Below, in pieces: positions 51,801 through 63,239 of a DNA stretch of 64,000 bases. The notes below the pieces were generated by a model. That model was not told the origin of the DNA. It was given only the letters and a program-made list of their open reading frames with translations, and did not search any database. A program made the position numbers and the translations under genes. Origin of the DNA: Beaufortia kweichowensis (taxonomy: Eukaryota; Chordata; Actinopteri; Cypriniformes; Gastromyzontidae); NCBI GenBank assembly GCA_019155185.1, contig CM032817.1, positions 3,466,974 through 3,530,973 on the forward strand, given 5' to 3'. The first letter of the stretch is position 1. Every line of letters begins with the position of its first letter.

Positions 51801-54800
51801 TAAACTTTCTGTATGGATCTTTGGTCACGTAGCATGCTCATACCGACATGCTACTTCCAGGACGTTAAATACTGTGCACAACATGCAATATTAATGTAAA
51901 TGTCTTCAATTTGACAAAACAATCAGCATATAACAAAATAACATGCGTCACACAATGCATTGCAATACCCTTAAATATTTTTGACTATGTTTACAAGACA
52001 GCAATGTACTAAAAGCATAAAGATTTTCATTTGCAATTTGGAAAGGTGTGCAAATAGATGACAATGTTGTCAACAATGTTGTTCCGTTCACACAAATCTG
52101 CAAAAACAGCAAATGCTATATTATGATGTATTATGTATTTATGTACAATAATGTTATAGTTTTCAAAACCTTTTCTCAAAGCCGCTTTCATGTTTAGGTT
52201 TTGTTAATATGTAAAAAGTTTCATGTAAATAAACGCATAAAATGTTTTCAGTTTATAGTCAACAAAAGATATTTTATTCCCCAAAGTTTTTCTTTCAAGA
52301 TTCAAGATATTTTACAAATGCGAAATAATAATTTTCATCCTGTTTTAACTTTCAAGATTAGATGCTACTTAATTAAACATGCAACACGGTAAGATCAGGT
52401 GACAGTTTTCCATTCACTGATTCACTGATTGACAAACACTAATTTTAGTTTTTTATTTCTAGCGAAACCTATTTTATTACATTTGGAATTATGTCCTTAT
52501 AGATAACGATCAACTGTCTGAAGTCAAACAAGTAAATTTGTTATATGTAACATATGCAGTAGTCTGTCACAGAAGGCACATCATGTTAAGTCGAGGATTT
52601 AATTCACAGTGTCACTGACAGATGTTTGTCTCATGCAGGCTGAACCCAAATTTGCCTTGCGTCAGTCATGCATGAAAGCACAGAATGCATCCACACACGA
52701 GGTCAGGTTATAATGAACGAATAGGTTAATAGGCAACAAAAGCAAAGTCGGATGGAAGTCGGACAGACGGTTCAGTTTTAAAATAGTCAGTAGGCTTTAG
52801 AATATGTGACGGGCATGAACATGATTGAAAGTTATTATTGCTAGATGGTAGGTGGTATGAGAGAGCTGGACATTGTTATTGGAGACAGCATTTTATTGGA
52901 CGTGAAATCGAACCATGAGTGTAGCATTAATCATCAACTATTTTTAGAGTCAAAAAATGTCAACATACTGATGTTCATTCATTTAGACACTATTCAGCTC
53001 TCCATCACGGCCTCCAGAGAGTCTAGGTCAGAGCCAATGACAGCAGAATACAATTGCATGTTTCTGAGCTTCTAATAATCCACGATGTGTGTTTGTGTGT
53101 GGGATACAGAACTAAGGTGATCGCTGTTTATTTAGACTGTGTTGATGATTACACATTATAGAGATGCCTACTTGAGCTTTGACAGAGCCCCCGCTGCTAA
53201 AACCAACCATCCCAGGAAGACACAGGCCTGTAAATTTAATCTTCAATTATTTTTATGACTTACCTCATCGCCTGAGGGAGCGTCTACAAATCTCCCACAG
53301 TGTTTGTAAAACAGAGCGAATTGATCTTGCTGAACTTTCGCTGATGCGTCTTCATTCGGTTACTGGCTGTAAAAATAAATTGGAGTTAATTTATAAATGT
53401 AAAGTTCTTGGGTGTGTAAGTGACTGTGAAATGTGTTGTGTTTGTGTGAGTTTAATTGTATGTTTTAGCTTTCAAAATGTGGTACTGCCTATATAGACAG
53501 CTAACTTCTAAGTCAGCATTCTTACTGAAATGAAACATTATTTTTTTAATTGATCTGTATTTAATGCTACTTTATTTAATTAAATGAAATATCAAATCTC
53601 TCTTGACTTGTCCAACAGACTTTTTCACTGATCTCTGTGCAATGCATTCTGGGATTGCTATATCCTTATGATACTTACAACGCTGACTTTTGTATCTTAA
53701 AGTACCTAACCTTGCATTTGTATGCGAGCTAGCACTAAAGGATGGATTAAAAGTGCATTCTTCCGCGCATCTTCCCTTAACATTGCTTGACTTGGCATTT
53801 GCCTGATAATGTCCTTGCATGCCAGCCAATTGGAGAAGAAAAAGCACCAAGGACGATAAGGCAAGGAGACAAGATGGAGGGAGAAAGGAAAGATAATGCA
53901 AAGTTGAATAACATCCTGTCTGTCTCTTGCTAAGCTGCTGTTGTTTGTTGCTTAATGCATTGTTGGAGGAGGAGTAGAGCAGCACCTCAGGGGGTTGTGT
54001 TTCGTCCTGAGAAGGACGGCTTGCTGTTTTCCCAGCAGTAAAAAAGGGAGATAAATGAAAAGAATAAAAGGGAAAAAACAGAAAAGATACAGAGAGAGAG
54101 AACTACTTTAATATGAACATGGTGAGGCAGAACATCTGAGACAGTTTATCTGTTCTGAAATCTAGCGTGCTTCCTACCTAGCCATCATTTTAGGGCATCA
54201 TGGGTGCAAACAGAAAGTTTTTTTAAGAGTTGCCAAACAACACACTGCCTTTTAACCTGATAACTATCACTTTTAAGTGTATGTATTTTTATTTTGTTTA
54301 GTTTAATCCTTTAGACTCACTTCGCATCTTGTTGTTTAGAAAATCATCAAATATTTATTCTTGAGTCTTAGACCTTTCTATCAAAGATAGTTTGTCATGA
54401 TTAGAATTCAACTATGAAATATTTAATTAAATGCTGAAATAATCACAACATAAAAAAAGAATTAAAAATGTTGAAAGAAATAACTTCAAAAAAATAAAAC
54501 TAAATAAACTTTAATAACAAAATAAACTTCAAAATTGTATGAATAGTTCAAATAGTTCATTTAATGAGTATGTTAAATATGTGTAGCATATAAAATGAAA
54601 CGTTGGTCATTTTTACTCACCCCATGTTTGTTCTATGAATGACAATGAAAAAACTGGGGCTGTCCAGATCTAAAATGAAAAATATATATATATTAAAAAC
54701 AATTTAAAAATGATAAATTATTATTAAGCATTATCCACTCGCAAGTGTTTTCATGTTAATTTAAATACACCGTGACAAAAATGTGACGTCACAACGTCAA

Positions 54801-57800
54801 ACCCAAATGGTATTGGTGCTCACATGTTTCATGAATGAGACTTGCATGAGGAGGGATTTTTCATCAAAGATCGTGTAATTCTTAAAAAAGACTTTAAAAG
54901 GGAGTAAATCATGTCAAATTCTTCATTTTTTAGTTGAACTATCCCTTCAGATGGCCCAAAACAGCCTTTATATTTCAGTTCCGGATCCTAATCCGTCATG
55001 CAAAGCTTCATCAATAGGTCGTTGCTTAAGATTAAAGAAAAATAGATACACTAAAGGAACAGCGAGGAGAAAACACGGGGTAGCAGAGGGGTTTCGCGAA
55101 ATGTATCGTTTCCGTATCTCCCACACGGAAACATGCGGTCTCGCACACTGAATTCTTCTGTTTAAAGGGGTTTATTTATAGCCTCTATCTACAAACACAT
55201 CTCGGATGTGACAGCATTAGCATTCCGAGCACTTTCACTGACCCAGATGCAGCACACGAGTGTGCGCTGCCAGCAAAATCAAAGCCCTCGCCATGCGACC
55301 GCAGTGTAATCTATTAGAAAAAGAGCCGTCACAGTACTGAAGCATTAGGACTCCCTGCACCATATCTGTGTGAAACAGGAGGACAGATCAGTATGTGTGT
55401 AAAGCACTGCAGGTCCTGTGAGAGGATGTGAAATGAGGGGAAATGCTGATTGTCCTCTATTATTTATAAGCACTTCCCACATATTGTGTGTGTGTGCGCG
55501 CGTGCGTGTAGAATAAATATGGCCGGTTTTAGCTTAGCACACTTAGCATCTACATCATGTCCCATCGTTATTTCTGCACCAAACAGTTTAATGTTTGCCT
55601 CGGTACTCCTGCCCAAGATTTATATCTATATGATAATCTAGTGAGTAAATATGACTGGGCTCTCCCGAAATAATAATTCATGAAGCATTATTAGATGCAG
55701 GTCTTCCATCTTCCTATCCTATCACAAAACACATAGTCTTGTCTCGAAAAACAAATACAAATGTCAAATCTGGACTTGAAATAAATGACAAAAATCACAG
55801 AAACCTTGATTCATTCATATACAGTGCGAGTAAATAAAATAAATGGTCTCTCTTATATAACGGAATGCATCTTCTGAACAATCAGTGCATCAAAAGTGGC
55901 AAATGCAGTATTTACAGACAGATAATGTCTTTCAGGACCTTGTCTGATATTTAGGATTCATTTTCAATCCATTGGGGATGATGGAAATGCCCACAGCTGC
56001 TGATCTGAGATCAGATTCAGCTTGTGGGCACTTGTGTCACAATAATATAAGAAAGTAGGGATGCAACAATACAGTTAGCCCACGGTTCAATACATACCTC
56101 TGTTTTTTAACCACGGTTTTCGGTTCGGTTCTGATGGCTTGACACATAAGAGTGTTTTTTTTGTTCTTCTATGCTTAGGCAATAGGAACAGTAAGAAAAA
56201 ATAAAAACGATTTATTGCAGTACTCCTTTATTTTACTTAAAAGCAAAGAAAAGTCCACTAGTTCCTAGTGTATTGTATAATATAAAATATTTTTTTATTT
56301 TAAAATTAACACTGACATCTCACAGCTGCTGGTAGCCCATGTACAAACTGGGGAAGACATAAATTCCTAAATTTTGAAAGAAATTTATAAATGTGAAGTT
56401 AGTAAACATAAATTGACCATCTTAATTAAACTTAACAGTACTCCAGTACAGTATCCTTCATTCAGAATGTAAAGTGCAATTTCACTGAGGTCAGCTATCT
56501 ATTCCTGTATTTTGAGGTTCTTCTGTAAAACGATAAGCCTGTCAACATTCTCTGCAGACGCCGGCGCTTCCTCGTACTGTAGCGTCACTTCACCGCCGCT
56601 CGCCATGTTAAAGTGTGGAATGATGGTTCTTTAGATCATAGTGATTGAATATTTACTCGCGGGGAGGAGTTTCCTCATCTCAGCTCGTAGACTTACAGGC
56701 ACACACAAACAGTCAATTCGGAGAGAAATAAAACGCACATAAATTATTTAAACGTAAAACCGAATTCGTAAAATCAATTCACAAGCGCGTATTGAACCGT
56801 GGATGTCGTACCAAACGGTTCAATATTATATTGAGAATTGTGGCATCCCTATAAGAAAGTAGTTTATTTCTTTCAATATTTGCAATGCCACTTGATGTGC
56901 AAGTTTCATGAGTATTACCAGCAGTAATGTGAAAACTAAAATGGATGCGTAAATATAAAGTGGGGGCTTGTCCGGTATCACCTCTCTCTTTCATTCAGAC
57001 TGAACTGTCATGACCGTTTGCATTTCAGCTCATTCTTCAATTCAGTTCATCACAGGACACAGAAAGTCAGTCTGCTGGTAATTAAACTAATATTGCTTTT
57101 TGCTGAGAAATCTCACATCGTCTACTTTCTCTCTCACAGGTACATGTCTAGTGCTGGGATGTTTGATATATCCTGATGGCTGGGACGCTGATGAGGTAAA
57201 ACGCATGTGCGGAGAGGAAACGGATAAATACACTATCGGAGCTTGCTCAGTGCGCTGGGCATACATCCTGGCCATTATGGGAATCATGGATGCCCTCATT
57301 CTGTCCTTTCTGGCCTTCGTGTTGGGAAACAGACAGGATGGATTCATGTCCGAGGAGCTGCTCGGAGACAGTAAGATTACAATCATTTTATTGGAGGATC
57401 GGAGGTTGTTCTATGCCTTTACAATAATGTTTCCCTACAATAGGAGAGATGTTTGTATATATATATTCTTCATTATCTCTCATATAACAACTGTCATAAA
57501 CACTTTCCATCCAATTGACTTGTAATTTAGTAGTGATGGGAAGCTTAAAGACACCATGAAATGGTTGAAAAAGAAGGTGATGAGAGCAAAAATAAATATT
57601 TACTGTACAAAAATGCCGAAATAGAGATGCCATCTCTGGCTTAATTGGCTGGATTTCACATACACAGACATTATATGATGACAATCATGACTCACAAAAT
57701 GCAAATTTACCTAAATGAAAATGAACTATTACAAAAGGGTTGTCAGCATGCAGCTGTTGTGTCGTTCGGTCCAATTCATTATGCCAGCCAGAGACGACCA

Positions 57801-58536
57801 GATGAAGCGAGGACAGAGAAAACAGAGCGATGATCATTAAGGACGGAATCAGATGACAGGCCAGAAACAATGAAGAAGTGCACGATAGAAAGAGAATTTA
57901 TCATGCTCTGGGGTTAACTGAAGCTCCGGGCCCAGCCATGATTTACTAATGATGTTTACACAGCTTGCTGTCCGCCAGTCCATAATAATCACATGCACAG
58001 CATCAGATGAAACCCATGCTGTGCTGAACAGCACACCTGGAACATTTATGGATATGGATTTTTTTTATGAAGTAGGGCTTTGCATAATCAAGTGTAATGA
58101 AGGAAGGAACTTCAAGAAATCATTTCTTATTTTGTATATAATAACAATGCAGGGCCAATTATATACGTTTGGTACAAAACAGATGAGCAGTACATTGCAA
58201 ATTGTGATTATGGATGTTTGCATAATGATAAATGAGCAATACACTTCATTCTGCAGAAACAGAGATTTGTTATGGTGTATTTTGTAATGGCACATGAAGG
58301 TGTCAGTGCCATCTGGTGGCTGGTACTGATAGTGCATTACAAAATCACAAACAAAAGGACTATTTAATGCGTGTTTATTAACTGTGACAGCTGTCAGTGG
58401 AGGATGATGTAATTTCTGCTGCAGACTTGGAAATTACTGAATGGATTTAAGCAATGATTTTGTTGTGCCTGCTGTCATTTTAATGGACTTGTCTTTCCTC
58501 TGCTTTTCTCCCTCAACAGAAACCGGAAATGCATAG
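37207..58536 (+). CDS. lhfpl3: LHFPL tetraspan subfamily member 3
   Basis: Exons 37207-37633, 57140-57370 and 58520-58536 join in phase 1 at both junctions to give 224 residues. The ATG at 37207 gives MIPGAPAT before the conserved MLPATEAAKIY; the second ATG at 37231 is an alternative start. Four membrane segments are visible: AIGVLWAIFTILFAIVNVV, FIGMSMVLVLSCIGCFALFF, a third ending CLVLGCLIYP, and AYILAIMGIMDALILSFLAF. Extracellular features include QPYWIGDGVDTPQAGYFGLF and DADEVKRMCGEETDKY. The DTPQAGYFGLFHYCIG and DEVKRMCG stretches fit LHFPL3 and not LHFPL4. The family is related to LHFPL5 of the hair-cell channel complex and LHFPL4 of GABA-A receptor clustering; the role of LHFPL3 is less defined. 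The tiny last exon, giving KTGNA and stop, is less certain. An alternative 3' exon could begin at the acceptor before 59599. Intron 1 is 19.5 kb. Adjacency to orc5 matches mammals. Confidence 0.93.
37732..37752. repeat. (CA)n microsatellite
   Basis: About ten uninterrupted AC dinucleotides shortly after the first lhfpl3 exon; a likely polymorphic marker. Confidence 0.9.
39640..39930. repeat. AT-rich low-complexity block
   Basis: Imperfect runs of aataaataaat and taattaatt. Two partly similar sub-blocks share 'ggat-caatgtgaattagccttta' and 'ttgtttactattgcaat' with sequence at about 39510-39600, indicating an internal duplication with a spacing of about 210 bp. Confidence 0.6.
43100..43480. 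promoter_or_regulatory. Possible regulatory island in lhfpl3 intron 1
   Basis: This unique, less AT-rich stretch carries clustered homeodomain-like cores (ggattgattagctgg, gttaatgtcattagtg, ctgattagcgactattagtctaatc). Such density is suggestive of a developmental enhancer. Conservation cannot be judged here, so this is a guess. Confidence 0.25.
45700..45800. repeat. (TA)n microsatellite, about 100 bp
   Basis: Nearly perfect TA dinucleotides, interrupted once near 45711. Length is likely unstable and assembly across it uncertain. It can form cruciform structures. Confidence 0.97.
47913..48014 (+). repeat. Dispersed repeat copy 1 (paired with 54348-54446)
   Basis: About 100 bp share near identity with 54348-54446: caaatatttattct.aagtcttagacc, then atagtttgtcatgattagaattcaact, then a weaker gtgaaataa ending. 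Both copies lie in the same intron and orientation. They represent an interspersed repeat of unknown family or an old local duplication. Confidence 0.75.
50420..51200. promoter_or_regulatory. GC-richer unique island in lhfpl3 intron 1
   Basis: This stretch stands out by higher GC and CpG content (cactcgtacgaacaaagcgc, gttctcgggctctgcgccac). It ends with a homeodomain-like cluster (gccagtaattaattagaaca) directly followed by an E-box (cacctg). No frame shows a known protein. It could be an enhancer or a non-coding exon; the sequence alone does not decide. Confidence 0.25.
54348..54446 (+). repeat. Dispersed repeat copy 2 (paired with 47913-48014)
   Basis: See the partner copy at 47913-48014. 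This copy has caaatatttattcttgagtc and tagtttgtcatgattagaat, with small insertions and deletions relative to it. Confidence 0.75.
54605..54950. mobile_element. Dispersed teleost repeat with inverted ends
   Basis: The right end, read on the minus strand, is gggatagttcaactaaaaaa then tgaagaatttgacatgattt, matching the very common fish repeat with ends like 'gggatagttcacccaaaaatg'. The left end (tcatttttactcaccccatg, ttctatgaatgac) matches its internal part. It is related to the element at 23251-23483. The exact ends are blurred. Confidence 0.6.
56056..56851. mobile_element. Non-autonomous hAT-type DNA transposon (796 bp)
   Basis: The left end is tagggatgcaacaat and the right end attgtggcatcccta, nearly perfect inverted termini of 15 bp. 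A perfect 8-bp duplication TAAGAAAG flanks it at 56048-56055 and 56852-56859. Subterminal sequence near both ends is also related (ggttcaatac at left; gaaccgt and ggttcaatat at right). No transposase frame remains, so it depends on a partner elsewhere. It lies about 290 bp upstream of the second lhfpl3 exon. Confidence 0.93.
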
Positions 58537-58859
58537 ATGGCAACTACACACAGATTAGTGAGTATTTACAGCGAAATTTCACTACAGCGAGTTTACATTG
58601 CTGCGACACCTCGGATTTACGATATTTCCCATCTCAGCTCGGAAACAATATCTAGTATAACGCTCTTTTAATGTTACAAAATACTTTTAAATATTCATTA
58701 GCAACTGCTTCATTAGCAGTCAGTTTTTATTGTACTAATTGCTTTAAATATTGCTAAATCAATTTCCTTTAGGAAATTTCCTAAATCCGAGATGTATCCA
58801 TGCACCTACTTTTGATCTTTGACCCTGTTTTTACATAGATATGTTATTTTTGAGAGTTA

Positions 58860-58865
58860 AATAAA
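58860..58865 (+). terminator. Candidate lhfpl3 polyadenylation signal
   Basis: AATAAA about 320 bases after the predicted stop. Longer 3' UTRs or an alternative final exon near 59599 cannot be excluded. Confidence 0.3.
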
Positions 58866-59046
58866 ACAAAGAATATGGAAGGTTTGATATTAGGTTTAAA
58901 TCGATTACGTTTATAAATATAAAATATTTTCATTACTTTTCTGCAGTTACACTTTCTGATTAACTCCTGATATTTTCTGTTGCAGTACTGCTAATATTGT
59001 TCACTCCTTTATGATAAATTGTCATTTTTATGGAAGCTTATTAGCT

Positions 59047-59484
59047 TGGCACATTTCAGTTTAGAATGTAAAATGCAACATGGCAATGCATAAATACAAA
59101 TAGCAATGTATTTCTGTATAGTTTTACATTTTCAGTATCAAATGTGCAACATTCAATGCAAAATGAAAATTTTTAGTATTATTAAAATTTTTACATCTAG
59201 TTTTGCTATGTATTCTAAATAGGTATTTTAACACTAACACTTTATAAGCAAAATGAAAATAAAAATGCTTTACCTGGACTGATTATATATGTTTAAAAAG
59301 ATTAAGCAAACGTGTAGCAAAATAAACATTTAAATGTGCATTTACAGAAATGTTGACTATGAAATTTCGTTTTTCATTTTGCACTTGAATGTTGCATATA
59401 CAATATAAAAAATGTCAATTTAATACAGAAATACTGTGCAATTTTACATACTGCATCGCCATATTCTGAACTGAAATTTGCTAC
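59047..59484. mobile_element. Fold-back repeat (long inverted arms)
   Basis: The left arm (gcacatttcagtttagaat, gtatttctgtatag, gtgcaacattcaatgcaaaa) recurs inverted in the right arm, which read on the minus strand gives gcaaatttcagttcagaat, gtatttctgtatta and atgcaacattcaagtgcaaa. Arms are about 110-130 bp and diverged, separated by about 150-200 bp. This is the architecture of a MITE or fold-back element. No clean target duplication was seen, so the superfamily stays open. Confidence 0.7.
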
Positions 59485-61613
59485 CGATACGACTTTATCG
59501 TCATCTTTGCATCAGACGAATAAATAAATGTAAATGTGACTAGACCTATACAGTAAATTTAAAGAAAAAAAACATTCAAATCATTTTATCTTCTCAGGTG
59601 TTTTTGCCTCGTCGAAGGAAAATCATTATGTGAAGTCACAATCCAGCTTTATCATCATCCTGAGGGCAGGAAGCCTGACTGCAGCAGATTGGAAAAAGTT
59701 TGAGCAAATGACGCAAACGGGGCGATTGCAGTCCAGAACACTCACTGCTTTTCTGTACATATACCTACTTTTCACTTTACTCCTTGGAAATGCTTTTCAA
59801 CAAATCCCTAGTTTGGTTTACCGTGTATTGTGCCACTGATATGATAGGGCAGCTAATGCACCATTTAGAAACATAATTTTGACGGAAAAGTGTCATTTAT
59901 TTTGCGTTGTGTCACCCTTTTCACGCTTATCTTACAGTATTATTAATATTTGCGGGTTTATGAATTACTGTAAACAGTTGTATTTGACAGAATTTTCCAA
60001 AGCCAAGTATACTTACGTTGAGGGAAAGGTTAACAGGGTTGAATTGTGGGATGTAGATTTCGGCACAGCAGCAGCAGCACTACAGAGACATTACCGGCCT
60101 GTTAGTATATCTTCTTTGGCTATCATCGTCCCTGGACAGGTCAAATTGAGAAGATTTCAGCCTAAAAAAAGACAATTTACACACAAGTGATCATTCTATT
60201 GAGTTTTACATGTACAACCATGGTACCACCAATCTCTCCGATATTGTTTTAAAAGGATATGTAAAGAGATGAGTTCACTGTTAATATATTTTAAAAATTA
60301 AGTGTCAAATTTAGGGGCGGACCACTCTGCCGTTAGTAATTGTGCACAAGCCAAGTATTTACAAAAATAGGAGAGTGTTTTAAGTATTATGTATGGAGTG
60401 TACACGTTGAATTTCTGTATGTCTCTACTTGGATATTTTCTTCTTTGCAGTGTCGGTGCTGTATAGTTATGTGTGCCATATTTATGATGTTCTCAGCTGG
60501 TACCGTTTTGTACTCTTGGTATAGTCATTCTGTCCCACCAGGATTAATGAACACCATACTACCGCCAGTCTAAAAGAAAACATCTCATTTGACATTTTTT
60601 TGGGTCAGGTGGAAAGTAAAAAAGAAAACACCCACAGGAAATGACATCACTGTGTACCTGGTGCCACTCCCACAATCCTGGGCCGCTGAAGATTCTGGAC
60701 AATGCTGAAAGTACTGAAGGGGAACAAAATGGGAAAGAAAAAGGGTTCGCTTTATTTATTGGGTATGTCTTGTCAAATGATGTTGTATGTATGAAATTAT
60801 GTAAATACACCATAATAACGTATTAATTACAAAGGCAATTCACAAATTCATGAATAAAGATTTTACCTTTATCAACTGAAATCAAGATTGTTTTGTTAAA
60901 AGTTTATTTTTAAATGTTGTTGTAACCAAGAATGAACTATTAATGGTCTTTTTCCCTTTTTTACACCACCTAATAATACCATTACTGACCTTATAGTTCC
61001 TCAGTCTTCAACATGGCAAACCTAAACATGCAACAGACAAAAGCAATGGCAAAATAGTGTTTGGAAACAGAAAACATGAAAATTCTAAGCAACGACTAAC
61101 TAATTAGGCATTTATTAAGTAACTTATTTTTAAGGCCCGGATGATCCTGTGTTATTAGTTTGCAGGTAATAACATAACTTGGAATGTTGCGACTGACCAA
61201 TCAGAATCAAGCATTTCAGAGCGCAGTGTAATAATGTTTATTATGTTATTTATATTATTTATTAGTAATATTTGTGTGCATAAGTATGACTATTACAACT
61301 TCTGTTTTTCTGTAATATTTTATTACATATTGTTTATCTCCCTTTGTTGCGATCGGTCATGTGACCATTCCGCCTTTATTTCAATTTGTCATTTACCCGC
61401 TTAAATTCTAATTGGTTGTACAAACTCTTTGTCAGCATTTCAATTGGTCGTCAGCATGATCCCGCAGAAAAATTTTGAGGAAAATTAGCAGAATGGATTT
61501 GAACGTTGCCAAATTATTCTTACATCTACCAAATAAAGGCCACATACTTTATTTTAGATGCCATATTTTAGATGCCAATGACAAATAATTACTATTCGAA
61601 TAATAATCTTTAA

Positions 61614-61828
61614 CCCCTTTCACATATAGTCTTTACTGGTAAATTATCAGAAAATTGCCAGTAACAGATGTGTGAACGGAACAAAATAGGTACTGGCAAT
61701 TTACCAGTAAAGAAGCTGTAACATTACAAGTAAATGTATGAACAAAGAACAAAGAATTTGTGTATTTACTGGTAAAGTCATTCTGGTAAATTCATGCTAA
61801 TTTACAGGGATTACTGTGAGAAAAGGGC
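61614..61828. mobile_element. PIF/Harbinger-like MITE (about 215 bp)
   Basis: The left end is cccctttcacatatagtctt followed by tactggtaaatt. The right end, inverted, is gcccttttctcacagtaatc followed by cctgtaaatt. Internal motifs tactggtaaa / tttaccagta recur in both orientations. Both ends are flanked by TAA (61611-61613 and 61829-61831), the 3-bp target duplication typical of PIF/Harbinger. The short duplication makes the superfamily assignment moderate. Confidence 0.7.
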
Positions 61829-62044
61829 TAATGACTTTATGTACCGATTGTGTTAATGTAATGAATTTCCTTGTACTTGAACAGAAGCCTTAAGAAGGCC
61901 TTAAGAACAGCAGGCTGGTCCTCAAGGCTTCAAGCTTCATCTCTTCACCGTCGTGGTCAAAGAAAAAATCATTAACAACATGTAAACATCAAAACCATTC
62001 CCACAAACACCCTCCCCAGTAAACACACAAGACGCTTCGGTTGG

Positions 62045-63239
62045 TATAAAACTGTCATTACAGTGATTTATTATAATGAACCATGAAAATAGCCAACCAG
62101 TGCTGTGCCTGTGAACCTCTGTCCTTCACACACACATACACTCACACACAAACAGTAAAAAAAATAAACAAACCAGAGAGGAAGAAATAAAAATAGTGCT
62201 ACGGTCACAGAAACATTCAGCTTTTTTGCCAAAAGCGCTTGTATTTACAACCATATTCCAAAATGGGGATGGGAGCAATTATACAAGCATAGAAAAGAAA
62301 AGAAGCAAGTATGTACAACTGTTTCTGGAGAAAGCTGGAGTAACCACCTATACATTAAATTACACTTTCTACAAATAACCATTGATATTCAAAAATAAAC
62401 CGCTTACCCCCTACAGGAAGGACCTCTCTCTTTTAAAGCTGCCTCAGAGAACAGCACGCATCTGCCTGCGTCGTATTTACCTTCCGCCTCTTGCGTGGTT
62501 CGACTACGCGCGCGGACGCAGACTGCACAAGCATACACACTCGTCTCCGCTCAAAAACAGACATTCGTGCACACACAGACTTGCTCATTCACGCGAGTGC
62601 AGTCTCTCCTGGGGCAGTGAAGCGGCCTATCGGAAAGGTCTTCTCTGAAATTCTGCAGCGGTGCACAGATATTTTTGTTACATGGAGGAATAAAAAAAAT
62701 AATAATTCTGTATTTTTTTCTCTATACAAAACGTTTTTGCTATATAATGAGCCACTAGATATAACAAATAACTCATGAACGAAAAAACGGAACATGTGGC
62801 GGAACAGGAAAACAAGGGAAAGGTGAGGAAAAGACTGGAATGTCCCATTGCATTGCACTGCTCTGGGAGGATAAAGAAGGGATCAAACGGGAAAAGATAG
62901 GAAAGGGGAATTAAAATGAATAAAAACATTAAAAGTAAATCAAGACATCTGGAAAAGACAGGATGGCAGTACGAGGTTATGGGAAGGTGGAGATTTGGGG
63001 TATTCTGGGTAAGTGATGAGCACCAGGGTTCATTAACCATCTTTTACACAGTCTTGTTTTAACAGTTCTCCATTTCTCGTTTTTTTTAAATGTATCCTTT
63101 CCCCACCGTTTTCTGTTAGCGTTTGTGAAAAGGTACATAGAAAATATTTACAGTGGTGCTGCATTGTCTATGTTACACGGTGTGGCTCCGCCCCATCTCT
63201 GGATGAGTTCGTCTGGGGTCGGGGTTTGTGAAGGTGTGG
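62045..63239 (-). other. 3' UTR of the minus-strand gene at the right edge, with poly(A) signal
   Basis: The stop codon at 63240-63242 is followed by about 1.2 kb of non-coding sequence, ending near a canonical minus-strand AATAAA (plus 62067-62072). The 58900-62040 interval upstream of this end is intergenic, with only repeats recognised. A CA-rich stretch lies at about 62125-62155. Confidence 0.6.

Larger units (their letters stand above)
37634..57139 (+). other. Long first intron of lhfpl3
   Basis: No convincing coding exon was found in these 19.5 kb on either strand; short open frames lack known motifs and flanking splice logic. The intron contains a CA microsatellite (37732-37752), AT-rich low-complexity blocks (39640-39930, 42720-42900, 44390-44720), a long TA tract (45700-45800), dispersed repeats and a complete hAT-type insertion, all listed separately. 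The remaining unique sequence may hold regulatory elements. Confidence 0.8.

Noticed and set aside
53640..53661. Second ZNF143-like motif (gcattctgggatt)
   Set aside because: Only part of the consensus is present and no promoter lies nearby.
53572..53985. 137-codon minus-strand ORF in lhfpl3 intron 1
   Set aside because: Long for chance but with biased low-information composition and no known motif; not reported without transcript or conservation evidence.
58520..58565. Reading the last lhfpl3 exon in another phase, giving a longer tail
   Set aside because: The phase carried from exon 2 is one base, which forces KTGNA and a stop at 58534-58536.
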